Source: Archegozetes longisetosus (taxonomy: Eukaryota > Arthropoda > Arachnida > Sarcoptiformes > Trhypochthoniidae). From it: 64,000 nt of DNA. The stretch's first letter is position 1, and each line of letters starts with the position of its first letter. The notes beneath the pieces were generated by a model. The model searched no databases and was not told the DNA's origin. It saw nothing but the letters and a program-made list of their open reading frames with translations. Shown piece by piece: positions 49,549 to 61,700 of the stretch. A program made the translations under genes and the position numbers. The stretch is from contig JAEMBT020000005.1 of assembly GCA_018873245.2 (NCBI GenBank), positions 10,862,001 through 10,926,000 of the forward strand. Reading direction: 5' to 3'.

Positions 49549-49853
49549 TTTGTGAAGCTTTGGGCAAAATCTTTGGATATAAAACACTTAAAATAATCTC
49601 TGAGTTGTTAAACAGAAAGAATTTATCACTGGAAGAGTTGAATAATAGTGAATTCTCAAAATTTTTGCTTCTATTCCCATGCAAGATGGGATTGGGATTC
49701 ACATTTTCATCTATATTGGATAATAACTTATAAGCTGATGATACTGGGTATCTTAAGTGTGCAACAGTAACTCAATGCAATGTTGAGAGAATCTTCAGTG
49801 GGCACAAAAATATATTAAGAACAAATAGACTAAAATTTACAATGAAAACTTAA
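49549..49853 (+). pseudogene. hAT transposase C-terminal (dimerisation) fragment
   Basis: One frame with a single internal TAA. It reads KLWAKSLDIKHLKII, then EFSKFLLLFPCKMGLGFTF, then ATVTQCNVERIFSGHKNILR and TNRLKFTMKT. The QCNVERIFSxxKNILRxxR core is the hAT C-terminal dimerisation signature. The catalytic DDE part is lost. Confidence 0.85.
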
Positions 49854-49858
49854 AGGTG

Positions 49859-50968
49859 TACAGTCATTCTCATAAATGAGGTAAACGGTTTTCGAGGGTT
49901 TTCTACTCCTAAACCTTGTTGAATCTTGATGAAATTTTTTTGAGTATACTACATGTTGGGACGAACAACATATTAGAAGCATATTGATATTCTAATAGTG
50001 TTCACAGACAAACGAGCTAAATTCTGTCAGAGGATCCTGGTGTAGATTTTCAAATTCTGACGCTTGGATACGATTAAACATAAAAAATGATTAGACATGT
50101 GTTTTTTTGTTTGGATAAATAAGCGCAAACGCAAGATCTATAGGGTAACGAACATAAAATTGACGATATTTGAATATCGATATCTTTCTTGGCAAAAAAG
50201 AGTCAGGGTGGAGTTTGATTTCAAAGATAGCAAATTTAAAGTAGAACCATAATTTTTTACAAATTTTGAGTTAAAAGAAAATAGACATAACTAATTTATT
50301 TCAGCGAACTTTAATATTCATTTATCGGAATTCTAAACTTCTTCCTTGTTTCCTCTGAGAATACTAAATTCATTTTCATTCGACTTGATCGAACATTGAT
50401 AGTTTTCTGATATTTTTTGCGTCCCAACATGATTTATACTTTAAAAAATTTCATCAAGATCTAACAAGGCTTAGTGGTAGAAAACCTTCGAGATGTAAAC
50501 AAAAGTCATGTGATGATTCTTCCATAAATAACATAATATGAAGTTTGGAATATATGGAGGATAAATTTTAGTAAAAAAATTATGGTTCTACTTTAAATTC
50601 GCTATCTTTGAAATCAAACTCCACCCTGACTTTTTTGCCAAGAAAGATATCGATATTCAAATATCGTCAATTTTATGTTCGTTACCCTATAGATCTTGCG
50701 TTTGCGCTTATTTATCCAAACAAAAAAACACATGTCTAATCATTTTTTATGTTTAATCGTATCCAAGCGTCAGAATTTGAAAATCTACACCAGGATCCTC
50801 TGACAGAATTTAGCTCGTTTGTCTGTGAACCACTAGTAGAATATCAATATGCTTCTAATATGTTGTTCGTCCCAACATGTAGTATACTCAAAAAATTTCA
50901 TCAAGATTCAACAAGGTTTAGGAGTAGAAAACCCTTTACCTCATTTATGAAAATGATTGTACGTTGTA
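49859..50968. repeat. Long foldback nested in the hAT element
   Basis: Arms of about 400 bp (left about 49859-50262, right about 50566-50968) are reverse complements at high identity, from GTACAxTCATTxTCATAAATG through CAGAGGATCCTGGTGTAGAT and GCGCAAACGCAAGATCTA to AAAGTAGAACCATAA. The ~300-bp spacer contains a further partial copy of the outer end near 50440-50490 (TTTCATCAAGATC, GTAGAAAACC). The ORF at 50749-50973 is part of the right arm and is not a gene. Confidence 0.85.
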
Positions 50969-51218
50969 GTTAAATACAACAAGAATAATTTCTAATCCTA
51001 TTAATTAGATATATTTTGCATCAGATTAGCTTGATTTGTGTTCTTTCTAATCGATATTTAAGTGCCTATTCTGCAAGTTTTAAAAGCATATTTACATACA
51101 TATTTCTGAAAATAAAATATATTTTGCCACCCCTACTAATAAGAAAGTAGGTAAATCAGATTTAACATTTTTGAAATTCAAAATGCTCGAAAATTTACAT
51201 TCGAAATTAATATTAATA

Positions 51219-52109
51219 TTATACATTTTGGACTTCCGTCAAATTTATCCCATATAAACTTTCAAATATTAAGAAATTGCATGTGTCTCTTTTTATGACT
51301 ACATTAAAAGTAAAATTTGTTATTGAATCGAATTTATAATTTAGTTGAGTTTGCTTGAAAATCTTGATTTCGGCTGAATCACCTTCAGTCGAGTGTATCA
51401 CTGATGGATCGAGACGACGAGGTTTTATGGGAGGGGCAGGACTGCTACTAACATCACTTTCCAAATCAAGTAAACGTACTTCCGCTTCAAATGAAGATTT
51501 TTCGATAACACGACTCTTTCCGGGCAAACTTACATTCAATCGTTCAATAGTTGCGTCCAATCTTTCGCTCATTATTTTTAATTGACTTTTAATTGATTTG
51601 ATCTCATCATAAACAGAGCCGGAATATTGTGCTGATTGTGACAGAGGTCTAGATAGTGCTAAATCATCGATTAAGCTCCTCAGATAAGTAATGCAATTAT
51701 GTTTACCGGCCTGTTTTCTCGGCATCTCTGCATTACATCCTTCTTTACATGTAATAACGGCTTCGAAATTATATTCACAACTGTTTTCGTGTTTGTCGAG
51801 ATTTTCTATCTCTATAACAGCTCTGCAGCCAATATTACTAAACCCGCACTTTAACTTCAATCTTCCGTAAGCGTTGAGCCAAAAACGTGATGGTTTTCTG
51901 AAATACGGCTCTTCTATGATGTTTCTATCGTTAGGGCATTTCAAAAATCTACCCCTCTCTACAAGAAGTGATATACATTCACTACAGAATATGTGTTCAC
52001 AACTGCTATTTATTTGTTGTGGATTTTGTATTATATCTCGGCATATCGTACAAATAAATTCTTCAGATACTCTTCCTCTACCGACGTAGCGTTTTGTATC
52101 CAAACCCAT
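51219..52109 (-). CDS. TRAF6-like RING and zinc-finger protein, copy 1
   Basis: 296 residues from the ATG at 52109. The RING finger has Cys20, Cys23, Cys37, His39, Cys42, Cys45 and Cys58, with CPND at the end, that is Asp as eighth ligand as in TRAF6 (CPVD). It is followed by a TRAF-type zinc-finger region (CGFSNIGC, LDKHENSC, CKEGCNAEM, KHNC), then a coiled coil (EIKSIKSQLKIMSERLDATI) and a PAPPIKPRR segment. No MATH/TRAF-C domain is present. Expected role: E3 ubiquitin ligase or TRAF-like adaptor. Homology to the copy at 62776 extends about 250 bp upstream and 60 bp downstream, so the duplicated unit is about 1.2 kb. This copy is the fuller one and ends ESLYGINLTEVQNV. Confidence 0.85.
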   Translation of the reverse strand: MGLDTKRYVGRGRVSEEFICTICRDIIQNPQQINSSCEHIFCSECISLLVERGRFLKCPNDRNIIEEPYFRKPSRFWLNAYGRLKLKCGFSNIGCRAVIEIENLDKHENSCEYNFEAVITCKEGCNAEMPRKQAGKHNCITYLRSLIDDLALSRPLSQSAQYSGSVYDEIKSIKSQLKIMSERLDATIERLNVSLPGKSRVIEKSSFEAEVRLLDLESDVSSSPAPPIKPRRLDPSVIHSTEGDSAEIKIFKQTQLNYKFDSITNFTFNVVIKRDTCNFLIFESLYGINLTEVQNV

Positions 52110-55100
52110 TATGAATCAATGCTAATTCAGAAATGATGCCAAAATTCTTCAGTAAGTGAGGAACTGTTCCCTAAGAAACTTCGTAACGGATTATCAAATT
52201 CAATTTTGATTAATATTTTGGAAACTATAAGTTTATTTTGAATAGTATTTAAACATAAAATCAAACTCACTCTTTGCATGACGGAATGAAGTCTATACTG
52301 AAAGTTAAGTTGTAGTATAATAATAATGATGCGAATTTACGTTATTTTCAAATCCAACTTATCATTTAGCACACGCTTTTTTAAGACTTTGTACCTTAAT
52401 TTATTTGTTTTATTTGGACCTTAGTTAGTTTTTATATATGAAAATTAAAAGTTTCAATGGAAACTGTTATGCACGTCAAGAGCCATAATTTTTATGGTCT
52501 GTAACTTTCATTTAACACACATAAATTTCGATGTAATAAAATTTTATCTAATTATTTTGCAACACTTTTCAAAAGAAACTATTTCCTAGACCATAGATTA
52601 TTTATAACCTATATTCAGCTTTAATATGAGACCATCAAAGGGGTTGTATTGATGGTCTCAGATCGTCCCGCGCACTCATAACACCGACTTTCCGGTTCTG
52701 CTTTTTTTTGAAGACTAATATCTCAGAAACTAACAATTTCCTCAAAAATGAATATTCAATTCGTGTTCCCCGTCCTAAAATTAGGTAAAAACCACCTTTT
52801 TGGTCATTTTTCGTGGAATGTTAAACTAAACAGTAGCTAAAATGAATTAATTTTGTGCTGAAATACTGAAACCCCACAAATGTTTACCAACGCCGGCCGA
52901 TTGAAGATTGGCTTGTAGATTTAACTCAAATTGTTTATACAAAGGTCTGAAAGCCGAGGATCTCCTCAACTTCTACGAAGAGTTCAAAATTTTATTTAAA
53001 AACTGGATTTAAATACTTCAAAAAACTGTTCAGAGTGCATATAAAAGGCTCAGAAAATGTGGCCAATCGGGATCCAAGGCTGCGGCTCATTGATATTCTG
53101 TTAGTCATATAGTTTTTGTGATATAATCTTGAACATTTTCTGTAAAACAGTTTCTGAGTATTTAACAATAAATTCAAGTCCTTTTTATATTCGAATACGT
53201 TATATGCTTGCAATAAAAAGCTAAATATACTGTATAACACAGTTTACTTATATGGGGTCTTAGTAGTATTAAAAAATCAAGCTTTGAGAATTAATTATGA
53301 TATTATAATTGATAGAAGCTTTATGGAAGTTCAGCTCGTCATTAGCAAATGAGACTTTATCACTTACCCAAGTAAGCAGTACTTACCTTATCTAATTTGG
53401 AATTAATTTTCTTCGAAATTTCAACAGGCATTCGAGAAAAACACGATTTCGGAGAACTAATAATTAGAAGCTAGACAAGTTTCATGTTCAACATAAAAGA
53501 ACGATGCCAATAAGTCTATGGGATTATGCCTATAGAGGCACTCGAGATTTGATGATATATTTTAATAGAGGACATCAACCTGATCAAAATTGTCAATGGG
53601 CCCATCTCCGTACAACTTATAGTTTAAGCGTTAGATGGCGTTAAAGATTTAAAATGGGATAAAATATAGATTTATTCGGTGGATATTGAAGATATCGAAA
53701 AATGGTTTTCATATTTGTAGTCAGCGTTAAATTCTACATCGAAACCATACATCATATATTCTAAAATCTTAAAATCAAAAATTCGAAGAATTCGATACAA
53801 AATTCCAACATCTCGAAAACTATTCGATATAAAAAATGTTTTATTTGATATCCGGATTCAGCGTTAAAAAATACATATAGATCCGTTTAAAAGTGAATTT
53901 ATAAAAAATATAATGTTCAGCTTGAATAATATAAAAAAACCATCAAACATGTCTTCACATAGTGAAAACGCTAAGGTCCACAGGGAGGCGGCGGCGACTA
54001 AAACGGGTAGTCCGGTGGGGGCGGAGGGTGAGGTCCCCACCAAAATATTACATTTTACATTGTGATTAAATATGCTATCATATATTTAAAAATATATGAT
54101 AGGCAGGGTTCGGCAATGTTCTTTGAGAGCTGAAAGAAAAAGATATGAAATGGCAATAATGTCAAATTAAGGTGTTTGCAAAATGATTATGATTATAATA
54201 ATATGAACAGAATAATAAGAAAAAGCAATATAGAGGGTATGGAGGCCAAAAAAATTTTAGTGAAACCTTTAAGTTGATATGATATCTACTTATAAAAATA
54301 TATTAAAAAGCTTTATGGGACTAATTTATTCTATGACATGCACTAAATTATGTAGTGTAGCAGAAATAAAGCCATAATGAAACTTGTATAACTCTCCTAG
54401 TAGTTTCTTTCATAAAGTTTTGCACACCGAGGTCATAGAGATTAAAAATAAGCTAGGATTTTATTCAAAGTTTGATAATAATAATCTGCAAGCAAAACAC
54501 AATGAGTTATTGTAGCATAAGTAAATACAAAATCAATATCTTGTATAATAACCTTTATCAATCCAATCATAGTTTGTAATTTTTATTTTATAAGTTTCAT
54601 ATACATTGATATGATTTTCTACAGGACAAGTTAAATAAGGTTGTATACTATTCCCATTAGGAATATATAAGTTTATTGATATATTATTTTGTTTGCAAAA
54701 CTTTTTAATATCCAGATCTTCAATGTCCAGATCTTCAATGTCCAAATCTTTGATGTCCAGATCTTCAATGTCCAAATCTTTGATGTCCAGATCTTCGGTC
54801 ACTTTAGTTGAAGTCGTAGGTTGCGTTATTGTCAACGGCGCTTCACTATCAGGTGGTGCAGTCAATGCCTGACTGCACAAATTGAAGTTTCTCAAAGGTA
54901 GCGTCCATATACTTAACACAATCTCAATGCAAGGTATTGATCTAGAGGGGGTAATATCAGAGCTTTGAAGAACTCAGGCTATTTAAAGAGAGGCCAATGG
55001 GCACTGCTAACAGTGAATAACTTTTGTCGGTAGCGCAACAGCAAAAAATTACTTTATTGAATAGCTTGAACTCACTTATTAACATCTATTCTTTATCACA

Positions 55101-56717
55101 ACTTCTAAAGTGTTTCAATTGGAATTTAAGGGTTAGTTTTATCTGGTGAGCTAAAATATTTCTTTAATAGGCTTTTGATTATTAAAGTCTTCATATTTAT
55201 TAATGTAGAATTTATTATTTTTAAACATAATCAATTAATTAGATTTTACTTAATTACAATCTCAGCGATTAAATTTGATTTATTGACTTATTGGAGTATT
55301 TCAATTTGATTTCTACGGGCGGACAAAACTTTAATAGACATTAACCATCAATCACTAACCAATCATCAATATAAATAAAGGAAACTACAGCTAAACCCCC
55401 CATCTTGATGAACACGTAGTTAAATTCTTTTTTAAAAAACGATTAAAATAAAACCTTAATTCCTTGAGTTTACTTATAGCTTTATAAAAAGGGCTTACCA
55501 ACATGTTCAAGATAGAGAGGTTTGGCTGTATCATTATACTTATGCCATGATACATCTAATGTTTAAAGTACTCGAGCCTATAGCTGTAGGTTCGATTCCT
55601 GGCAGGGGATAGTTATTTTTTTCTAAAAATCAAAATTTTTCTTTTTTTACTTTTTGGAAAAATAAATAGCCAGTGCTGTACCTCCTGGTCATACTGATCA
55701 CAAATATGTAATTGGTTCGTGTCTAATGTGCCCACAGTTCGAATGCATAAAAGGACAGACAGACATCATTTGCTCCTTATTATATAGATTAAACTCCGCT
55801 AATGACCTCAGTGTGCGAATCTTTATGAAAGAAACTATACAGTTGTGTCAGAATAAATTCTTACAGAGCTATCATTTTAGGGAATAAATTTCAATTTTAA
55901 AAAGTAAACTTACTTAAGCTAAATATCTATCAATAATTGTGATTATGATTCGGACTCCTAATCACTAATCTAAAATTATGACTAACTTTATAAAGATCTA
56001 ATGTCTGAGCTCTCTCATTAACAGTCTAATAAGGAACCATTTATGACTTATTTTCGCTTATATTTCATTTCAAATGATTTTGTGCTAAGTAGATAATAAT
56101 CAAATTATAAAATGCTTTTTGTTAGTCATTTCTTATATATTAGTCATAATTGACTTATTTCGATTCAAAGTTATAAAGTTTAGGCTTTGATTGAATTTCC
56201 TAAAGCTTTCATTTTTCTGATATTACATATTCGATAGATTTTGGTAGAAAAATGATTTATAACTGTATATCAGCAATTTACTAGATCAATTTACTCTCAC
56301 ATAACTGTACATGAAATCAATTGCATTGAAATAAAAATTTTTATATATAAAGCTTTAAAAGAGAAAAAATAACTTATGGTACAAAGTTTTCAAGTAGTGT
56401 GGTAAGTGATAAATCAAAGTGAAAAAAAATTAAATTCTCAACGATATAATTAAACTTCAATTTAAACTTACACTACATGATTTAAAGAAATTATTTTAGC
56501 TATTCATGTAGAGTACTATCGACCATAAAGGTACTATACTTGAAACAAATGTCTGATATATACTTATGTGTAAAGCATTAATGTCAAGTAATGGACTGTA
56601 CCGCAAAAATTTAACTATCAATGACTCGAATCAATAGATAAGATTCAATAAAATATAAATTAATAGTTCATTAAGTATACTTTCACAGCGTAAAAAAATT
56701 TTCTAAGCAAAGTTAAC
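52110..56717. other. Gene-poor stretch
   Basis: No firmly assignable gene apart from the candidate ORF at 54533-54919. A short hairpin lies at 52628-52660 (GAGACCATCA and its complement around an 11-12-base loop). A GC-rich patch occurs at about 53.97-54.05 kb. A B-box-like GGTTCGATTCC followed by a T-run lies at about 55.59-55.62 kb, but no tRNA cloverleaf could be drawn. Confidence 0.45.
54533..54919 (-). CDS. Hypothetical protein fragment with DLDI(E/K) repeats
   Basis: An open frame without a good ATG, so it is probably an exon if real (acceptor candidate CTCTAG near 54.945 kb). The middle holds about seven copies of a five-residue DLDIx repeat encoded by a 15-bp tandem repeat (about 54710-54800). 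The C-terminus is NNISINLYIPNGN, PYLTCPVENHINVY and TNYDWIDKGYY. I do not recognise it. The in-frame repeat with conservative E/K swaps suggests past coding use. Confidence 0.35.
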   Translation of the reverse strand: MLSIWTLPLRNFNLCSQALTAPPDSEAPLTITQPTTSTKVTEDLDIKDLDIEDLDIKDLDIEDLDIEDLDIKKFCKQNNISINLYIPNGNSIQPYLTCPVENHINVYETYKIKITNYDWIDKGYYTRY

Positions 56718-57637
56718 AAAGGAGGATGCCAAGAAATAGCCTATCTTGATCCCAAATATATTCCGATGTCAAAATATCAAGCATGACGAGTAGCGTCTAA
56801 ATATATAAATTTTATGACCTGGGTCATGACGTTCACTAGATATTGGCCCTTTTTGACCCCAGAAAAAGTGACTTTTTCGTAACAAAATAGATGTCAAAAG
56901 GCTCAAAATCAAGAGTAGGTTACAAATATATATAACATTAAAAATTTCAATGTCATATAAAAGACTAAGAGCGAAAGATCAAGTATAAATAAAATAACAA
57001 TATAGATAAATAAATCATTCTGAGTTTTCATCGTCAGTGCTTTCAAACACCACACAGAAACTGCTCAGCCACCCTGCAGGTATTTGAATTTCAGACTGGT
57101 ATCTGCCATACCAGACAAACCAAAGAACCGTCATTATGTATGCACAACATCCGACGGTTATTTGGTCATTTTTGCACTGACAACAGTACTCGGAAATGGC
57201 TGTGGCACCAGAAAGTGCTCTATCTACTAAAACGTAGAGATGATGTGCCGCGACCTGACCCGCCCGCGGACCAACATTTAACACCAGCTGAAATCCATGG
57301 GAGCTAAGTCTAAGAGGCTTTATTTGGGAGGGTACCGCCCGAGATCCCCCGGTGCTCGTCATCCACTATGACGGCATATATTTTGACCGGGTGCCTTAGC
57401 CTGATTTATATTCGTAAGTCATTTGCCCGCCGTCACCACGAGGAGGTGGCTCCCGGAGGCGGATGATTGTGAAACTGTACCGACCCATTTTTGCCCTCTG
57501 TTTCCGTAACGCTACGTTACTTCAAGTTGTACCCATTGACAATCTTTCTTCTCTTGTCGAGACCTTTCCGAAAATATATAGCTTATGTGAAATCAATTTA
57601 GGCAATGGTCCCATAGGATCTTGACATCCTCCTTTAA
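56718..57637 (-). mobile_element. DNA transposon remnant with SWIM-type transposase tail
   Basis: Inverted ends AAAGGAGGATGCCAAGA and TCTTGACATCCTCCTTT, about 920 bp apart. The region around 57.04-57.52 kb is markedly richer in GC than its surroundings, which fits a recent arrival. A minus-strand coding remnant lies inside. Confidence 0.65.
57015..57362 (-). pseudogene. SWIM-like transposase C-terminus
   Basis: A minus-strand frame reading ATAISEYCCQCKNDQITVGC, then CAYIMTVLWFVWYGRYQSE, then a Ser/Asp/Glu tail. YCxCKNxxxxVGCCAHIxxVLWYxxxxR is the C-terminal SWIM-like signature of a widespread arthropod and cnidarian DDE transposase group. The preceding part (HPVKIYAVIVDD, SHGFQLVLNVGPRAG) is in changing frames. 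The catalytic domain is missing. Confidence 0.6.
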
Positions 57638-58916
57638 ACTTACAAGTAATGATCAAAATATTAATCATTACAACTCTGAGTATTCTTAGGGCTGCAGTAC
57701 AGTCGATAAATGTTATCATTTAATTCTATACATGAAAGTATATATTTTATCTTTTTCAGACATTTGTTTCAACCATAGTATATGTCAAATGAGCTCTTAA
57801 AAGACAGTAAAAGCCGATGAAACTGAATCAAATAAGAGAAAAATTGAATAAATTATTTTTTCATATTATCTTCATAAGTATAATTTCTAATATGAGTCAT
57901 GAAATGCGAAAGATCTTTAAATCTCTATAAGTGTTAAAAGGAGAATTCCAAAATCCTATGTAAATTGGCCCTCCCGAGGTGCAAGGTGAAGCCTTTATCA
58001 TTCGATAGATCTCTTCAAGTACTAACACTTTGTCTCTGGGCACTTTGCAATCGGAGCATCCCCCGAGCCTCTAGGGGCGAAAACTTTATAAACTGGAAAT
58101 TGCGCAATTTCAGTGTGTGAATAGTGTAATCCTACTAAATCAGATGTGCTGAGTCGAATGGTGAAAGAATTAAAACAAAAAAGTCAACCGTAACCGAATT
58201 ACAGGGGATGGCGAGACCTAGATTTTTTTTCGAAAAATCAATCTTTTCAAAATCGCTTTTCATGAATGAAATATATATCAATGAACTTTTCTCATCATTC
58301 TGATCAAGAATATATATATGTGTATAGTATGTTTACTCGAAAGTGTCAAATCAGAGTTTATATCACCATGGAACACAGGGACGATTCTTGTACAAGGTGA
58401 TTCCAATGATATCCCATATGATGACTTTGAGGTGGGGTTTAAAGTAATAGGTCACTTTATAGGGTCAAACATGGTACCAATATTTTCAGCTCGGTGAGTT
58501 GAGTCCAATGGTATATAGGTTGAGGAGATAAGACCACTACGTCCAATTAACGTAATTTTTGGTCATACTGGTCACAGGGACGTCTCAATTGACCCATTCT
58601 TTATATATTCTTATAGTATTCGAAGAGGGTCTAACCCTGATTGACCCAAGTTTGATCTGACCCACTCACTGATAGATCCAATCTGACTTAGATAAATCTG
58701 ACAACAGACCCAATAGATTTTAACCCAAAGATATAACCCTATGTTTATTTGATTCAATGTTACAAAAGAGTAAAATTGAAACTCTTGTCAAATGCTATTA
58801 CATTTCAAATCAATCAAATAGAAAAAATTATATAAATCGTAAAACAGAAAATTATTAAATGATTAGATCTAAAATAAAAGTAAATCAGTCTCAATTCATA
58901 ATTGAGTCATGAAAAT

Positions 58917-60281
58917 CTATGATCGCAAACGAATTTGATAACTACATGCGTCTGTAAAGTCGATGATATTAATGTCATTCTTTTCGAGTCTCTCGCTGAG
59001 TGTCATGAGTTTTCTGTGAATATCACGATATTTTTTCTTAGGTTTTTTTGCATTGTTGCCCAAAAGCAGCAATCGGAGCTCTATCTCATTATCATTTTGA
59101 ACATCTTGAAAGACTGTTAACAACTCATAAATATTTTAATTACTTTTTCCCATTATTTTATTCAACTTGAAATTCCATCCCTCTAAATTATTGTTTGTTC
59201 GCGTGCCTTCATTATCAAAATGACACCAAATCCTACGATGAAATAAGCCACAAATCTCATCCACCCATGTTACTGTTACATAATCAAGAAGAGCTCTGAT
59301 GTTGATTTCAAGGGGTGCATTTTCATAAATTACAGTCCAAACTTCATCAATATTATTATATTATATGGAACGAGAGGTAGCGCAGACAATCGTCTTACAG
59401 TTTTTCTAACAGAATTGATTATTTTTAAACGCAATCGTGAGCCCTAAATTCTGCACTTTTCGCCAAGCAGCTTGAATGTAATGAAAAAAACACCCACGAA
59501 TTTCACAATTTATTAGAACCTTAGAAATTGCATTCATCATTGCAATTTCAAAATCAATTTGTATGATTTTAGGTGAGAAACAAACATCATGACAAAGAGC
59601 TACATTACATAATAAAGAGAGAAATCGTACATATGTTGCTTCAGTTTTATTCGGCAGTAATGCAAAAATAATAGGAAACATTTGACCGGCAATTATGCAA
59701 TGAATTGTATAGATTTGAGCAAAATTTGAGGGCATGATTTAAATGTGCCGTCCATGAAAAAGTGCTATTTTCAATATCATAGCCTCTGAGAAAAAACAAT
59801 AATGTGCCAAAAATGATATTACGATCATTAGTGTTATCATCAGCTAAAATAAAGTCACGACTATCATGAGTTCTTGTCCATCTTTCGTCAATAACCAGAT
59901 CTGATCTGCTGTGTGGTTGGCGCGGAAAAACAAATCTTCTAACACTGTAAAGCGTTGATTTATGCTTTAAAATACGGGTAGTGATGAGATGAGTTCGTCA
60001 GTACTTTCGTTTGTATCGTTGATCATTGCTATCCTCTGTTCAGTATAAATACGCTGTACAGACTTGAATGGATTTTTCATGACTTCTGCTTTGAATTTGT
60101 TACGGAAAACTCTTTTAGTAACCTCTGACTTTTCTGGTGGATGTCTCTCATCATGACTGGGATTCACCGAAATAAGAACTTTGTCATTCCTAACCGCTCT
60201 CACATCACATCCCTCATAGTTGCAAATCCAATACGCTCTTCCATTTGATTTTTTCCTTAATTTTAAAGACATACCCATCAA
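58917..60281 (-). pseudogene. FLYWCH-type MULE transposase pseudogene
   Basis: The N-terminal FLYWCH zinc finger is AYWICNYEGCDVRAV with the His pair in SHDERHPP. The MULE DDE core has FFMDGTFKSCP, then IYTIHCIIAGQMFPIIFALL, then QIDFEIAMMNAI with CFFHYIQAAW. The C-terminal part is RRLSALPLVP, TWVDEICGLFH and TRTNNNLEGWNFKLNKIMG. Breaks needing -1 shifts fall near 59976-59978 (GGG), 59757-59761 (A5) and 59730-59733. There is also a true in-frame TAA after GKSN, before NIYELLTVF. All domains survive in order, so decay is moderate. Confidence 0.85.
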
Positions 60282-60702
60282 TTACTGGTTGCTCACGATT
60301 TCTTGAAGTTTTAATCCATTGTATTTCAATCATTTCAATCAGAAATATTCAATAATTATATTGAAAATGCAAATAAATGTGTTATAAATTTGACAATAGT
60401 TTGTCCTTTTATCTTCTAAACTCATGTATTGAGTGCAATTTTTCTTTAATATTACGCATCGGTCAGATCAAACTTATGAATAAAGTTTGAAATGAGTCGA
60501 AGATTGTTTTGCAATCATTGTTTTGTTTAAAAATAAGTTTAGTGTTAAAAATGGTGTTTACAATAAAAGAGAGTTTTTATTTATAAAACGCGTTTAACTA
60601 ATTGTTGTTTGGATCAAGAAAATAATCTATTGAAATCTTCTGACAATATGAGTTAAAATTTCTTTAGTAAATAACAGACAACATTTCAACACATCGTCGG
60701 CT

Positions 60703-61700
60703 CAGTGCTATAAGGTTCTAAATGCATTTTTTCTCGAAAATGAAATATTGATGATTTCAAAATCTCTATAAAATTCTGTATCCATTTATATAACATAAGT
60801 TTGAATATTCGATATATTTCTCGAAAAAATTACAATGCAATAAAGTTCTATCTGTTTTCAGATGAAAAAGTTAGTGCTATAAAGTTCTAAATAGATTATA
60901 TACTAGTTTCAGCTAATAATCTGTCTTAAATTAAATTTTTGAAATGACAATTGAAAAATAAAATAATATAGTATTTTATTTACGAATGTATTTTTAGAAT
61001 ATTCTTTAGTTAGTTCGTTATAATTCCTATTAATGATTATTAATTATCACTTATAATTTGCAATATATAGAAAATGATTTCCATTGGTTTTGAGTATGCT
61101 TTTAGACTAGATTCGAGCTTCAACTCATAGTGTGATTCATTAATTTAGTGAATTAAAGTGTTCTATTTTGAAGTTATATTTATAAATTACATAAATTAAT
61201 GAGTTTATAATTCAAGTGCGCTTAAAATTACTAAAGTTTTGTAAAATTGTACTATATTTTGAGTTCTATTCAAAATTTTTCATCGGTTTTTGATTGGTTA
61301 ACATTTTTGAATATCAAATAATTTTTCAGCAAATAATAATTTAGAATTCATGAAAAATATGTTGTTTCATTTTTTTAAATAAAAATATATAAATTCATCA
61401 AAATATTATCCAAATATTGATAATTTTAAAGTTTTTTTATAATACAACTTTATAGCACTAACTTTTTACTTTAATTTCAGTGCAATAAAGTTCTTAATTA
61501 AAAAACTATTATATATTAGTTCAATAAAATATTTTTCATGTTTGATTTGGATCCAGTTATAAGTAGACCCGAAGCCTTTTAATCAATTGTATTATCAACA
61601 TTAAGTTTCTCCATCACACTCAAGTACTATGAATTGCTAAACTTTGAAGTTATTTTTCTCTAAATTATGTGTTTTCACTTTAGAACCTTATAGTACTCAA
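60703..61700. repeat. Inverted-repeat element with CTATAAAGTTCTAAA motifs
   Basis: The ends are CTCAGTGCTATAAGGTTCTA (60703) and, inverted, TAGAACCTTATAGTACTCAA (to 61700). At least four more related motifs lie inside, near 60840, 60873, 61447 and 61482, in inverted arrangement around the centre. About 1 kb, very AT-rich, no coding. It is nested in the MULE. Confidence 0.7.

Larger units (their letters stand above)
49423..51135 (+). mobile_element. hAT element, 8-bp TSD, interrupted by a foldback
   Basis: Termini TAGGGGTGACA and TTGCCACCCCTA. A perfect 8-bp target duplication CTAATAAG flanks it (49415-49422 and 51136-51143). It holds a transposase remnant (49549-49853) and a nested foldback (about 49859-50968). 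Total 1713 bp. Confidence 0.88.

Noticed and set aside
50749-50973. 74-codon ORF
   Set aside because: Lies wholly in the right arm of the foldback; repetitive DNA, not a gene.
55570-55622. tRNA-like 3' half: GGTTCGATTCC B box followed by a T-run
   Set aside because: No matching acceptor strand, A box or anticodon stem could be drawn. At best a decayed tRNA-derived repeat.
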